Notes: generated by a model not told the origin, from the letters alone. Numbered from the stretch's first letter, positions 35,641 to 48,830 are shown. The stretch is 64,000 nt of DNA from Druceiella hillmani (GCA_039881145.1 JAYKKI010000149.1:1302001-1366000); one strand, 5' to 3'. Translations and numbers: made by a program.

Positions 35641-37085
35641 AACAATAGCTCGATTTCAAAACGCTTGTTATGTGGATTGTTGTATTAAAGTGAGCGTGTT
35701 ATATTAGTCTTTCTAGGGCGTATTAAAGCAATATTACAGTCTCAGTATAAATCGTGTTTTCAGTTGTGGTGTTTGTTTATTGCTACTATTCCGTCCTCCA
35801 AAAACATATTCAAGTTGAGACCGCAAATAAAGAAGTATTGTAGTTAGTAAGTGAGCATGTAGTTGTAGAAAATAATCGATGACTTATTTTTAGTTTTGAC
35901 TGAGCTCATATTTGAGCCATGACTACGAATTTTTTTTATTTCTAAATAAAAATTTTATTTCTAGATCAAAAGTCAGAAGAACGCATAATGCAGCGATGAG
36001 GGTATTAGGGTCTCACCTAAATACTGTCATTAAAAATACAGTGACTTATATATTATATTACTTAATTACCAGTATTAGCCGCCCCCGTCCTTTCTAATGT
36101 TAAGCCACACGTTTCACAAGACTTTCGTATTTTTAATATTTTATTTTCGCCATTTATCTACAATAATTACCCATTTAGAGGCAAAAGAATTATTACGTCA
36201 TTGTGGTAACAAAATTCTTAATTATTTTTAAATTAATTCTAAATTATTTTTAAATTAAAACTTCAAACTTTGACTGAAAAAACTTAACTGTCTAGTGGTA
36301 TTAATTGTGCCTTCAGTTTACCCAAATCTCGTTGGATGGAAGCTTTTATAATAATTAAACTACAAGGTCAATCGTAAAGGATAGAAAAAAAAAATTAGGT
36401 TGATTCTTGAAGAATTTCTTTCTGTCGAATATTCCCCTTCACCATACTTTCTAACAAACTAATCTGTGGCAAAACTGAAAAATCGAGTTTGTACTGAAAC
36501 TTTAGATGAATTTGTCTGAATTTAAAAATTGCTCAATATAATATGTCATAATAATAATAATTGATTTTCAATTATATCAATTATTTTCAAATTATAAGAA
36601 TAAAATCTATTATCACATCAGTTCAGATACATCTCCATCTCCGAGTACTCATACGAAATAGAAAAAAACCTGGTTTACGCGTTGTTCAGTAAAGGACATC
36701 GAGTAGGTTTATTAGTTTCTACTGCGTTATTATATTATCAAATTGAAATCCTTTGTACGTCTCGAGAATATAAAAGTTAGTACGATTTCACTCTTGAACA
36801 CCGATCGGCTTAGAACAAAGGAATAAACGAAGAAAAATATTGTATTTTACTTTTGCTTTGGATGATTATCTAACTTTGTAATTGGCGAATGTCAAATAGT
36901 TCGTGTTGCCTGAAGACCGACTTATTTCATTCGTCGACGCCATTGGGTCAACGACCAGTCGCCGGTCCCAATAACTTTTTCCAATAACTGCCACGTTTAT
37001 CCCTTGATTACACTCTTTTATTTATTAAGGATTGTTTTTGTTTCTCGTGTAGGAATGTTACTTTTACGAAAAATACCTTTCATTT

Positions 37086-37089
<4 letters not shown>
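35641..37089. other. AT-rich noncoding block
   Basis: No gene. A local GC-richer island at about 36900-36990 (CGTCGACGCCATTGGGTCAA) is unexplained. Confidence 0.45.
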
Positions 37090-37139
<50 letters not shown>

Positions 37140-37160
37140 TATATATAAATATATATATAT

Positions 37161-37219
<59 letters not shown>

Positions 37220-37222
37220 CAT
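37090..37222. repeat. Compound (AT)n/(AC)n microsatellite
   Basis: Blocks of AT alternate with two AC blocks (near 37126 and 37161), with isolated AAAT and TGTA interruptions. Confidence 0.97.
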
Positions 37223-37786
37223 AAGTGCATGCTCCAACAATTTTCAGCCGAATTGCCGAAATTTTTCACACTGAGAACTTTGCACTTTAGCAAAGAAGTC
37301 TTTAGGAATTGAGTGGGGAGGCGATTGTAAATAATAGCACTTATTCCGGCAATTATAAATAATATTATATATTATCGTGGCAATTGGAAAAAAAAACGAG
37401 TAACATTGAGCACTTTTCTAGTAATAATTTTTCTTTTATTTTGAATCCGTTCATGTCCTAGTATTTTTACATTCAATATATTTCAAAAATAATATTCAAT
37501 ATAAACTATTGAGTCAATTTTTACATATTTTCACGAAACTGTTCTATTATTTTATATTACTGACAATGCATACATAGTAAGATGAAAGAATATTAAACGA
37601 CGATTATGTAAAAATAAAAATAAATTTGATCGACGAATATTCAACAATTAGAAAGTATAAAACATTAAGGTACGTTTGTAATTGATTCATTTATTGTATG
37701 TCGAATTTATATTTATTTATCGATGTAACAATTCAGTGAACATTTAAATATGAATATGCTTCATGTAGCCATTACACTATGGATAT

Positions 37787-37789
<3 letters not shown>
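37223..37789. other. AT-rich noncoding DNA
   Basis: Nothing recognised. Confidence 0.5.

Positions 37790-37827
<38 letters not shown>
37790..37827. repeat. (AC)n microsatellite
   Basis: About fifteen AC units followed by a short ATATAT. Confidence 0.95.
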
Positions 37828-40216
37828 ATTTCAGTGTTATTTCAGTAGACAATACCAAAGAAGGATATTACTAAAGCAATATTAGTAATTTCTAACTCGC
37901 TTCCTCACTTAACAATGTCATGACATATTTGAAAATTGAATTTCGATTTATGATCTAATTATTATGGAATTATAATCAACTAGCGTGACCCGTGCGAATT
38001 CCATTATGAAGCTCAGATGACAGATCAAACAAATATTTTACTAAAATTGACATATAGAGGCGGAAGTATCAAAAGCATTGAGCTAAAGCGCCACTTTATT
38101 TATACATGAGTGGATTTGAAATTAAACAAAAATTTTACCGACCGTCAATCATATTGACGTTGAGCCGTTAGATGGAAGCATTGCTGTTTTGTGTATATAA
38201 TTTTAATAATTAATTCATTTGCAAAAACAATAGCAATAATAAATTTTTTAGTTGTGGATGCCGGTAGAGCAAGCAATTATCTATAAAATGATATATAATT
38301 TATGTGGATTAGTTGTGAGGTTTTTTTTAAAAAGGGAGTGTAACATTTTAACCTTAGCGTATTAATATATATGATGATGATTATGATATCTTTTATGCGT
38401 AAGGTAAAAAGGTGTAGGCAGCAAAGCTGACTCTAGTAGAATATACGTATTATATATTTCCACCTCAAGGATAATTCGGGTTAGTCTTACAACGCTTAAC
38501 CCTCCACAACAGATACTTTGTTTATTTACCCACTACTGTGTTAATATTTTTGGAACATGAACTTTTCTAATATTTTAGGATGACAACGATATTAAAGGAT
38601 ATGCAGTAGAAATCGCTAAGACAATTTTGAAAGGACCACAGATAAAGTTAATTTGAATTTGTGATTATTTTTTGTTGTCTCATTGTTAATTTTTATTTCT
38701 TTTTGATATAGTGCATTTTCTTTACGGAACGTATATTTTGATTCGTAAATTTTGTAATAAAGTAAACTCATAAACACATTTTTGTTTACTTTACATTTCT
38801 ATTCTAATGTACAAAAGTTCAATCTTTATTAATACAAAATATTTTATTAATTATTCTAATATGTACACGGATTATTAATATATATATATATATACATATT
38901 ACATTGATACACATAAAATTATAGTGTTAAAGAAAAAAGCCGTACTTAAATGAAAAAAATAAAAAAGGTTATGCTCCCTGGAAAGGTTGAATGTAATAAT
39001 TAAATAATAACTTGAATGATTTTAGTGACACACCACAAACAAAAGCATAATTTCCATTAGTTTCCTTTGCCCATAAATATTCGCCATAATAATGCAGATA
39101 CGTCCTAACATGTTGCAACATTTGGTATTTGCAAAGTCGTTGAGGTCATTTACGCAGTAACATTTAGTTTATGATGTAATTATAGAAGTTCCTGTCCAGA
39201 ATTGCGAGATCATTTGAACAGTTTCGCACACTTCTTAACAAACCGTTCGTTAAGATAATTAACTGTACATGAAGGTAGGAATATGAGTTATTTTCATATA
39301 TAATAAAAAGAAATATTTGGTTTTGGTTACTAGTTAATTAAGCCTATTCTTTAACAGTTTAATTTTTAATAATTATGTACTGTATAATATATTTGGCCTG
39401 ATAGTCGCAATGGCCTTATAGTTGCAATGTGTGAACTTAAATTTTTGATACTAAATACTACTTGATGCCGAAAATACACATTCAAGGGCATAGTAAGATG
39501 CAGTAATAAAATTGTCAGTGTGAAGAAATGTTAAAAAAAATAAATTATTTATATGGTTTTCCTTTTTCATATATTGTGAGAAATTGTTCCCGATGATTCT
39601 TTCTCCATAGTCCATGCAAATATCATGAGAATTTGTCATGTAATTTGAGAGGAAAGCAATTTTTCTGAAAATTTCTAATAAATAAGAGAATAAAGAAAAC
39701 GACGAAATTTAGGTTAAAGATATTCCTATCCTAGAACTCCGATAAATATATTTTAGGTTTTGATGTCTAAATAAGTGTTATGCAGAAAATCGAAAAAAAC
39801 GTGACCGACTTAAGAGGGTTCCGCTGTAATTGTTTGCCTCATTTTCATTCTAAACAAAAGAGGCATAAATTTGTCAATTCAAATAAGCTTAGCTAAAGTT
39901 TAGTCGGAAAAGGTTAATGTGAAGTTGTAATTTTGATGTATTCGGAATTCCTATTTTCTTAAGTATAATTGGAAAAATTTGATTTGGTTTTCTTTATTTA
40001 TTATCATCATTAAAAAAGACACAAAAAATCATAAGAATACTCCATTTCTGTATACTACATTATTGTACATTTGACTAAAACGTAGCACGAATTTAACTAT
40101 CTCAGTTTACCCAACCCAGAATTTTAAATAATTTAAAAAATTTGTATTATTTTATACAAGTCTTGTAAAATTATTTAATACCTTTTACGCTAATGAGTAC
40201 GGAGAAATTTATAGAG

Positions 40217-40219
<3 letters not shown>
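37828..40219. other. AT-rich noncoding block with weak repeat traces
   Basis: No gene. CTAGCGTGACCCGTGCGAAT at about 37980 resembles the border phrase of lepidopteran repeats (CTAGC...ACCCG), and TGAGTGGATTTGAAAT near 38107 may belong to the same relic. A short (AT)n lies at 38877-38895. Confidence 0.4.

Positions 40220-40261
<42 letters not shown>
40220..40261. repeat. (AT)n microsatellite
   Basis: Pure AT tract of about 21 units. Confidence 0.97.
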
Positions 40262-40265
<4 letters not shown>

Positions 40266-41229
40266 AGGCTATAGAGAATGTCAACAACACCGGATAATTA
40301 GAAACAATATTAACACTGGTAAAAGCTAGCAAAATGTCAGAAGAAGAACTTGACACATCCAATTATGATATAATTAATTACTTTGGGTTTCAAAATAATG
40401 AATCCATTCACCTAAAGTGTTCGACCTTGTAGTTCAGTCCTGGCGTCTTTACCTAGTTGACCCTGCTAATAATAAATCCTTTAAATATATTCCCTTGTTT
40501 CTAAGTCCACCTACGCATTCTTAACAGACTGTTCCTTTATGTTCATTATATATTACACGTAACTAATAATCTCACTTTCGACCATTTACACGGAACGTTG
40601 TAAGGAAACACCTAAAAAAAACCATCTGTAGAAAACAATGTCCTAAAAAAAACTATCTGTAGAAAAATATATAGTAAAAGCGAATAAAATTACGAACTTA
40701 AAAGATGTGTGTCCGAAATCATTAAATTAAAATTTTTCTTTCTAAATCTCGCATGTATATTATCAATAAAAAGCTGTACTTCATTGAAGTCATTTTCATT
40801 TCGTCTTATAGAAAAACGCCGCCAAAATGCGGAATCGTCCTTTGTCCACTCGCGTCGACATTAGAAAATGTTAAGATTTATTTCATTGGATTATGAAGTG
40901 ACGTGTGTTGATATTTTTTTTTTTATTTTGAAAATTGTTTTTCCTACCTAGCAAAATTAAGGAATTCTCTTATAATTTTATCGTACTTTCAATATTTTGC
41001 GATAAATATATATTTATCTTATGTTATAATAGTTGTACTTTGTGAATACCTAAAACTATCATAAAATACAATTTTACATTTTTTTAAATATACCCCTAGG
41101 TGCTATCATTGGACCTTCCATGATATCCCATATTTGAACTAGTCTAATGAGGGCAATTTTTTTCTACTGATATTATTTATAGGCAGAATAGCGAAAGTGT
41201 TAAGACCGGATTTTCAATTATTGTAGTTG
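40262..41229. other. AT-rich noncoding DNA with a 31-bp direct duplication
   Basis: CCTAAAAAAAACCATCTGTA (40611) and CCTAAAAAAAACTATCTGTA (40642) form a tandem duplication. A CG-richer stretch near 40815-40860 contains an ATG in good context, but its frame closes after 15 codons. Confidence 0.5.
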
Positions 41230-42548
41230 GAATGAATGAAGGATGAAATAAGCTATCGAAGTTTTTTAAACAAAAAAGGATCGGATTAGACTACTAGCAT
41301 AACCCATGTTGTTTCTGAAGCTACCTTACAATAACAAATTTCAATAGTAATAAGAAAGTTAAGGCTTACATTGAAATAAGGGATTCACAGTGTAATCCTA
41401 CGTTGGAAATTGAGTCCGCAAGAATGAGTTATATTTAGGAAACGGAGTCGCGCTTATTCCGTTATTCGTCAAAGGTTGTCCGCATGCTTGCACACGAATT
41501 TGTTTAGAAATATGAGTTATCATGGACGTCTAATAAAATCAAACGAATTCCTGAAAAAAAAATGGTCCTACAATTTTATAAAACGACATCCCAAACTATT
41601 TATGTTTCAGCCTAGAGTGACTTCAATCGATAAGGCAAAAATATTTTTATGACAAATTGAGCGAAGTCATCGTTAATCATGGTACAATGAACGGTATTAA
41701 CATTTTCAATGTTCACAAAACTAGATTATCGATTGTGTAAAGACGACTTCGCAAAATTCTAGCTAAAAAAAGCTCCAAGTCGAAGCAATTACCAGCGGTG
41801 AACGAAAATCGCATACAATAGGGGTTTGCTGTGCAAGTGGCGTTGGACTAATTATTCCTCCGCTGATAATAATGAAGCAAAAAAATTCCGAAGCCGAGTT
41901 ACAAGACGGCACTCTTCTCAGATCCATTTTTGCAATAACCGCAATACTGGATAATACAAAAAAAGCATTTTCCATTGTTATGTTCAAAAAAAACATTTTC
42001 CATTGTTATGTTTTCAAGCCGTTTATTTTATGTCGAAGGGATGGAAAATTAACTAAAGAAAAACTCATGTCAAGCGGTTACGCAATATAAGATTTGTTTG
42101 CTTTTTAATAAGGCATTCAAAAGTGTAGCTTCTACAGGTGCAGCTGCTAGTGATTTCAGAAAGAGTGGCATTTATCAAATTGATAGAGATATTTTACAGA
42201 TTTCGAATTTGTGAATTTACGGAGCGAATCAAACACTATTGATTCGATCTCTACTGCTAGTTTATCAAACGAGGCAAATGTCCCTTTTTTAGAAACTCAT
42301 TTACAAGTACCGGAAATATTGTCATCGTTCATCCATACCCTTCAATCTAGCTCAAACTAACTATTAGTCCCGCAAGGTAGTCCATTTTCTCCAAAACAGA
42401 CGTTGTCAATTCATAAAAATCTCGGTAGTCCCCCACAAGCTATCTTAAACCAACGATTCGATATTACAACTTCACAAATATCATCGGGTGTAAAGAAAGC
42501 ACCCGAATTACGAAAGAGGAGTCGTAAGATACAACGAGCTACGAAGTA
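41230..42548 (+). pseudogene. pogo-type transposase relic
   Basis: When frameshifts are followed, the sequence shows pogo/Tigger-like transposase landmarks in order. These are a helix-turn-helix-like stretch (about 41380-41500, with VVRMLAHEFV), a KRHPKLFMFQ segment (about 41580) as in the family's FLKRHP, FNVHKTRLSIV (about 41705) where the family has NVDETGLS, and SGERKSHTIGVCCASG then IIPPLI (41795-41870). Next come AELQDGTLLRSIF and a C-terminal block, FNKAFKSVASTGAAASDF then RKSGIYQIDRDIF (42095-42205), and a basic end (RKRSRKIQR) with stop near 42548. The residue corresponding to the first catalytic Asp (D of VDET) reads His, and the segment with the other two acidic residues is missing. 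Multiple stops make it non-functional. A 29-bp internal duplication sits at about 41963-42013. Confidence 0.8.
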
Positions 42549-42660
42549 AATGAATTTTCCATGTTAAATAGATCGGAAGACTTTGCAAGATAAATAAAAG
42601 AAAGTTGTTAAAGAACAAAGGTTTTAAGAAAGAAAATTTCAAATTTATGTCAATGTTACT

Positions 42661-42880
42661 GCAAAATATGAAATTTATATTATGTTGAAGACGTCATTCA
42701 ATATTTATTATATAGTGACACACAGAGAATTTGCATTAGACAGTATATGTTTATATTAAAAAAAAAGAACATGCAAAATATGCAATTTGTATTATGTCGA
42801 AGACGTCATTCAATATTTATTATATCGTGACATACAGAAAGTATGCATTAGACAGTGTACGTCTATATTAAAAAAAAAAG
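42661..42880 (+). repeat. Tandem duplication, 112-bp unit
   Basis: Two copies start GCAAAATATG at 42661 and 42773. Both contain GACGTCATTCAATATTTATT and end in a poly-A run. They lie just downstream of the pogo relic and may be subterminal sequence of the same element. Confidence 0.9.
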
Positions 42881-43853
42881 GTAAAACAATATTTTGTAAA
42901 TAACCTATAAGAACTAATGGGAATTAATGCCAAGACGAAATAATGTTCCTAATTTATCTAGACAGGGATGTCTTTCTATGTTTGTTTGGATACTGTAAAT
43001 TTTATTTTCACGGTAGTGATTCCTATGAGGTAAATTTTTGTCTTATTGTATTATTACTTAACGTAATTTTAAGTAAAGTTATCATATATTAAACTTTAAA
43101 AGTTAATTGTAAATTTAGTCTCCATTTAATATTATAAAAGCTTCCATTTACTATTATAAAATATCATACCCCGTGCTTATTTAATTAGTTTTATTTTTTT
43201 ATTTGACATTATTATTGTTATTGTTACTCACGTTTTTACTTATTGTGAAAAATTGTAATTAGAAATTTGAAATTCCTATTCCTATTTGTTATTGCTAGCC
43301 CCATTTCAAGATGATTTAAATAAAGTGTTACAGCCAATAGCAACATTAATAATTATTATTAAAGGTAATTTGTTCAAGTTTTATGTAGTTTTCATTCTTA
43401 TAACACGGTTTTCCATTATTGAGGCTGTAGCGTTTCAAATAAAATGCCAGTGATTCAATGAAGAAAACTTAACAATTTATTTTCATATAAATTTGTCGTT
43501 TTAGATTTAAGCATTTGGTGCTCATACTATCCACAGTTATAGATCAATAAACCATGCTTAAAATAGGGTAATACCTTTTGCTATTACTGATCAGTTTTAA
43601 AATTCTGATGTTTGGAAAGAAGTGGTCAAATACTGGCAACATTAAGCTAATCATTCTTATTTAAAGTCACCTTTGCTTATTTTTTTAAGTCTTTCACTGT
43701 AGAAAGACCTATTAAAACTAAAATTTCCCCACATCCAAGAAATGTAGAACTTTTAATTTGTGCCTATTTAACATTAATACAGAACATTCAGTATTTGAAT
43801 TTAGATCGCATTTGATTCAGTGATGCACCAAAAACACATAACCCCGGCACCCA
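42881..43853. other. AT-rich noncoding DNA
   Basis: No gene or clear repeat. Confidence 0.5.
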
Positions 43854-44009
43854 ACAAACTGTTTCCATAATAACGAGGAGGGCGTATTTGTTATTACATA
43901 GAAACAATCGAATTACATAATAAATAATCAAAATCAAACACAACCTGATTGAAATATAATATATAATCGTACAATGCGTAAAGAGCTTGCGCAGTAGAGC
44001 GTAACATGT
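43854..44009 (+). repeat. Inverted-repeat pair, left copy
   Basis: This segment recurs inverted at 45791-45920. Shared blocks are ACAAACTGT, a GTATTTGTTATTA stretch, GAATTACATAA, AAATCAAACA and CAGTAGAGCGTAACATGT. The left copy has an extra segment of about 20 nt (ATATAATATATAATCGTAC) absent from the right one. Confidence 0.85.
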
Positions 44010-44787
44010 AAATATCGATGCTAGAAAATGAGCGTTTCTCTGTTCTGGTACACATGTATACTTAGTTCACTGAAGAGCAATGCTTAGTTTTGTTTGGGGC
44101 TGAAATAATTTTCTTTCTCCGTCAATTTTTTTGAATAAATAAAAAAGTATTACGTGGCTGAAATATAATACATTTGTAATCAAACTTTAACATAATAATT
44201 ACTCGTTTATTATTTACACGCCATACCAAATTCTATCTCCATTTTTTTCTTCCTTCCCAATTTAAGTATCTTAAAATAGTTCATGAATTGTATTTTATGT
44301 TTTCTTTTATTTTTCGATGTATTTAATGAATGAAGTGGGTTCATATAAGATGAAGGAGATTAATTGGGTTCATTTAAGACGTAAAGTACACGTAATGATT
44401 TCGTGTGCACAAAGATTCTGTACATATTTATGTATCTTTAAACATATAAGCGTACCTAGCATTTTCTTTTAAACTATTTCCCGAAATTAGTAAAAATTTT
44501 CCCTGTATAAATATGGATATATTGCCTAGAATACCTTTCACAGTATAAAAAAATATTGTGAATAGTTTAAAAAACTATGAAATGTAAAATAATCGCCATA
44601 GTTTTATGGTATTGTAAAAATAAACATCAAATAGCCCTGTTTTCTTTCACGATATTGATTTCAGTTTTTTGAAACTAGAAGGAATGTTTTGTAGATTTTT
44701 TTCAAAACTACCGTTCAAATAATCCAATATAGAATTTTGAAAATAACATTAATTTTGTAAACTTGAAAATACTACAATACTTAGCAC
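44010..44787. other. AT-rich DNA between inverted repeats
   Basis: No gene or transposase-like frame is visible inside the interval between the two inverted copies. Confidence 0.5.
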
Positions 44788-44886
44788 TTTCATTTCGTAG
44801 TCTTAACTATAGTAACTGGTTGTTTCATTTAGTATCCTTAACTATAGTAACTTGTTTCATTTTGTATCCGTAACTACAGTAACTCG
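44788..44886 (+). repeat. Minisatellite, three 32-35 bp units
   Basis: Three units begin TTTCATTT at 44788, 44823 and 44855. Each contains TTAACTATAGTAACT or the variant GTAACTACAGTAACT. Confidence 0.9.
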
Positions 44887-44925
44887 TTCTCTATGAAATT
44901 AAAAAAAAGGAAACGACTTTATTAA

Positions 44926-44990
44926 ATGGATGGACGGACAGAATGGATATATATGGGATCTTAGAAAAATCCCTTTTTAGGTTTATATAA
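44926..44990 (-). mobile_element. Head fragment of a lepidopteran repeat, minus strand
   Basis: GGATGGACGGACAGAATGG followed by GGATCTTAGAAAAATCCCTT resembles the reverse complement of the head of the repeat family, where GTCCGTCCGTC-type runs follow AGGGTTCC...GGATC blocks. Only a short piece is preserved. Confidence 0.45.
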
Positions 44991-45684
44991 CATACTTTAA
45001 TTTATACTGGCTATAACTTGAAATTTATGGTCCTTTTACACTAAATAAAATAGAAAACATTTTCGCATAATGTCAGACGGACGCAAATATTTCGGTATCC
45101 AGTTTCTATTGATGTTTTTGGGTTTTATTTTGTGCGATGTTATTTCAGTGGAGGAATTTTCATAAAAATAATAATTTTTGGGTAACTTGAAATTTTATGT
45201 GGACCTCGGCTTCAAACTATTTGAGCCATAATTTTTCATGTTTTGTTTCTTATTTTCCTAAAGTATATAGGATTTCTTGTCTACTGAGTGGCCATTCAAC
45301 TGGTAATATAAAAATTAAAATGTTTCATTTACCTTACAGTATTTTGAACTACTGGGCTAAGTTTGGTGTCAGGAATTCTAGTCATTGACGGATACTTTAC
45401 CCTACTAGCAAAATACCCTACTTTTAAACTCTACTAAGTTTCAAACTTTTATATCATATTAAGTGTAATCATAAAAAATACAGAAATATCCATATACGTA
45501 TATTAAATTTAATTATTTAAGAAAAAGTAAGAAGAAAAAACCAGCTTCAATTTGTGGTTTGGAGCTGAAGAAGAAGGAGGTGGAAGGGACACACTGTCAT
45601 GACATAAATCATTGATATTATTAAGAAAGACGCTCCAAGATATAACATATTTGGATACAGTACTTGTAACCATAAATATTACAT

Positions 45685-45688
<4 letters not shown>
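44991..45688. other. AT-rich noncoding DNA
   Basis: No gene. GGAGGTGGAAGGGACACACT near 45576 is locally GC-richer, without recognisable meaning. Confidence 0.45.

Positions 45689-45751
<63 letters not shown>
45689..45751. repeat. (AT)n microsatellite
   Basis: Pure AT tract of about 31 units, 40 bp from the right copy of the inverted-repeat pair. Confidence 0.97.
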
Positions 45752-45753
<2 letters not shown>

Positions 45754-45790
45754 CCAGAGAAAAGTTCAATTTCTCTCATCAATATATACG

Positions 45791-45920
45791 ACATGTTACG
45801 CTCTACTGCACTAACTCCTTACGCATTCAATCAGGCTTTGTTTGATTTTCATTATTTGTTATGTAATTCAAGTATTCCTATATAATAACAAATACACCCT
45901 CCATCGAGGAGACAGTTTGT
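45791..45920 (-). repeat. Inverted-repeat pair, right copy
   Basis: Reverse-complement counterpart of 43854-44009, beginning ACATGTTACGCTCTACTGCA and ending ACAGTTTGT. The pair encloses 1.8 kb, so these could be the ends of one 2.07-kb element or two independent insertions of a 130-155 bp repeat in opposite orientation. Confidence 0.85.
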
Positions 45921-46216
45921 AAATTAACTGTGTTTTTTGTTTTGAATTGAACAGATATTTGCTTTACATTGAAATAATTTCTGAAGCTGAGCATAAGAAT
46001 TGGTCTTAAATAATTTAAAAAAAAGTTGTTGAAAACTTTGTACATTTAACTTAATATTTCATTACTGTAATTGTATGCGTTACTTTCTTCTTGAATAACT
46101 AATATTGAAGATATAAAAAAATTTGAGCGCTTGCAACTCAGTACAAGTAAGAGAACTTAAACTTCTTTGGCAATCAAAAGTTCGATTTGAAAGTGTATAG
46201 TAAGGCGTAAAACAGC
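45921..46216. other. AT-rich noncoding DNA
   Basis: Nothing recognised. Confidence 0.5.
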
Positions 46217-46271
46217 AAAGAGAGAGAGAGAGGGGGAGGTAGAGAGAAAGAGAGAGTGAGAGAGAGGAGAA
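46217..46271. repeat. GA-rich low-complexity tract
   Basis: Interrupted (AG)n with a GGGGGAGG segment on the plus strand. Confidence 0.95.
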
Positions 46272-48082
46272 ATATACTAAGTGTAAGTTCATAGATTGTA
46301 CTAAATCGACCTGAAGATTTAATTAGTCGTCTTATAATGTAAACAAATCCGCGATGCCAGCATCAAAACACGGCTAACGAGGCTGAAGAAAGTGGAGACG
46401 TACTGCTCCTTTTGCGAATTGTATTTACTACAACTATACATGCGAGTTCATTAAGAGTTTAAAAATCAGTTAAGTACATGTATCCTTAGTCTAATAACGA
46501 ATGAAATGCGGGTATAACTAGCAATGAATCAATCATAAATAGATAATTAAAACTACAAAAATTTGACAATTTACTATTAATAAACGTAATGTATGAAACA
46601 GCTGATAGCCAATAATTAGCGCCATTTTTGTTTCTTTTAGCGCATGTATGCATTTTTTATCTTGTTCTATCGTGTTCATCTATCGCTCTCGGATGTTATT
46701 TAAGTACCTGTTTTCTGGCCTTCTTGCGGTAGATTCTTTATATTCTGAGGTTACAAAAACGTTGCGACCACCTTAAGATTTTACTGTCAACACACCAAAG
46801 GAAGACCGATTTTGAAAAATAATTTTGATGAAGCACTGAAAAGTGAAAAATAAAATGTTTTACCCTGACTAAATACCGTAAATAGAACTAAACACAGTGC
46901 CTTTAAGCGTGTAATAATAACAATAATAATTTTTTTGAAGTCGTCAAATTGGCTGAACTCGTGAAATAACAAAACCCAAAGGAAGATTATTTTGATTTGT
47001 ATATTTGGTTTGTTCATATTTATTTGGCTTTGACACCCACCCAAATTTGTACAAATATGTAGGATACTATCATCTTGCGACTTCCTTGGGACGAAGTGTC
47101 ACGGGCAGTTAATCATTCTGCTTGTGCTGAAGTTGGCTAGCAAAAACTAAAATATGGAACAAAAAAAAAGAGAAAAATTAATGCAAGATTTTAATTGAAT
47201 TACTAATGGGGTTTTTCTTTTAAGATAATTAATAATATTTAGAAATGATAATTTAAAAAAAACTTTTTCGACAATAAGGTAATTTCCATTTTTAACAAGA
47301 TAAAATTATCTTCTTATCGAAATATATAATGCACCATAATAAGATATTTCATCTGTGTCCTAGGTTTGCAATGATACTGCAATACATGTCACATAATAAA
47401 CCTTCTGATTCGAATACCATACGAAATTTGTTGCACCCTTACTTTCATCTGCTCACTTATAATTCAATACATACATCTCTCTCTACATCTTGCATGTACT
47501 CTCCTACGTGGAAAAGATTTAATACTAACGTAGATTTAAAACTTAAATAAGAAATTAATTTAATGTAAACATCTTTTGCAATACTTGAAATGATTTTAAT
47601 CCCAAACGAAACAAAAGGCATAGACCATAACTTGTTAAGTATGGTTGAACTAATATTACGAGAGTTCTGTATGTACTTATATACATGTAAAGATTTAAGG
47701 ATACGTAGTATGTCCATGAAACTACAAATGTCAAAATTATTTTTTAACAGATAAATATGTTGCCTACTTGGTATAATTTTTATACGCAAAAAAATACATA
47801 CGTTTCTTACAAAACGGTACGTAAACTTGCATTTTCTTAATTGTTTCGTTTCTATGGTATTAATTTTATTCGTTTCTAGAGCAACAATTCATCGATTGCG
47901 TCTGGATATACAGCCTAATCGCGACATTTAAAAAGACATGAATTACTGCTAACTTTATTCTGATGGTGACAAAAATACTCGGACGAAACACTGTAATGGC
48001 GTTAGGTTTCAATTCCATTTTAAAAAGATTGTCGCTTGCCATTGAAATAATAAGCATAAGAAATGTAGAAAACCATGTCTAT
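46272..48082. other. AT-rich noncoding block
   Basis: No gene. A 110-codon minus-strand frame (47457-47789) gives no recognisable protein. CG-richer patches occur near 46355-46410 and 47075-47150. Confidence 0.45.
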
Positions 48083-48098
48083 TTATATACATATATAC

Positions 48099-48166
<68 letters not shown>

Positions 48167-48194
48167 CATATATATATATATATATGCATGTATG

Positions 48195-48228
<34 letters not shown>

Positions 48229-48229
48229 A
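48083..48229. repeat. Compound (AT)n/(GT)n microsatellite
   Basis: A long AT tract with TATACAT and TGCATGTATG interruptions, ending in about eight GT units. Confidence 0.97.
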
Positions 48230-48599
48230 TGTTTACACATTTACATATATTATACTTTCCAAAGAGCTTGGTAATAAGCTTATACATCTGCAAAATTCAT
48301 CTAGGGCATTCATTAATAGCATTCGTTTAACAAACGCACATATTTGTGTAATTAATTGGCTTGCAGTATTAGTTTGCTATATCAAATTATTAAAATTGGG
48401 CGATAAGCAGAAAAATTTTGCATCAGCTTAATTGATATGGTATTCGTTATACGTTCCACTTTTTACAAATATTTACAGTATTAAGCATAACGCTTCGTCA
48501 ATATACTACTATCCGAGCAATTGCAAGTTTCCAAAAGATGTGCCGTAAAAATATAACACTGTTCGAGAATAGATTCTCAAAGAATCTGTACGCGTTACT
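48230..48599. other. AT-rich noncoding DNA
   Basis: Nothing recognised. Confidence 0.5.
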
Positions 48600-48830
48600 T
48601 TTAAAGCCGGAAAGACATTAATATCATTACGTATTTTAATTAACTGGGCAAAGTCGACATTCATGAATAAACAATCGTTGACGTAATGAAACCGTCACGA
48701 CTGTTATTTACATTTAATTTCGATCGGTTAATAAAAGCATGGGCCATTTTCAAGCTTCGCCTCTACTTTTCATTATTTCAAACCGCAATGAAGATCTTCA
48801 CTGAGATTGTACCTATTGTATTCCCACACC
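48600..48830. promoter_or_regulatory. Candidate noncoding regulatory segment
   Basis: Composition is more balanced than the flanks. It packs possible transcription-factor core motifs: TTTTAATTAAC near 48635, TAAACAA (forkhead-like) near 48668, TGACGTAATG (CRE/bZIP-like) near 48679, and TTTAATTTCGATCGG near 48713. No frame is open. This is pattern recognition only. Confidence 0.2.

Noticed and set aside
40825..40872. ATG in good context after a CG-rich leader
   Set aside because: The frame closes after 15 codons and no splice donor follows in frame.
47457..47789. 110-codon minus-strand frame
   Set aside because: No recognisable domain; A/T-driven composition and no gene context.
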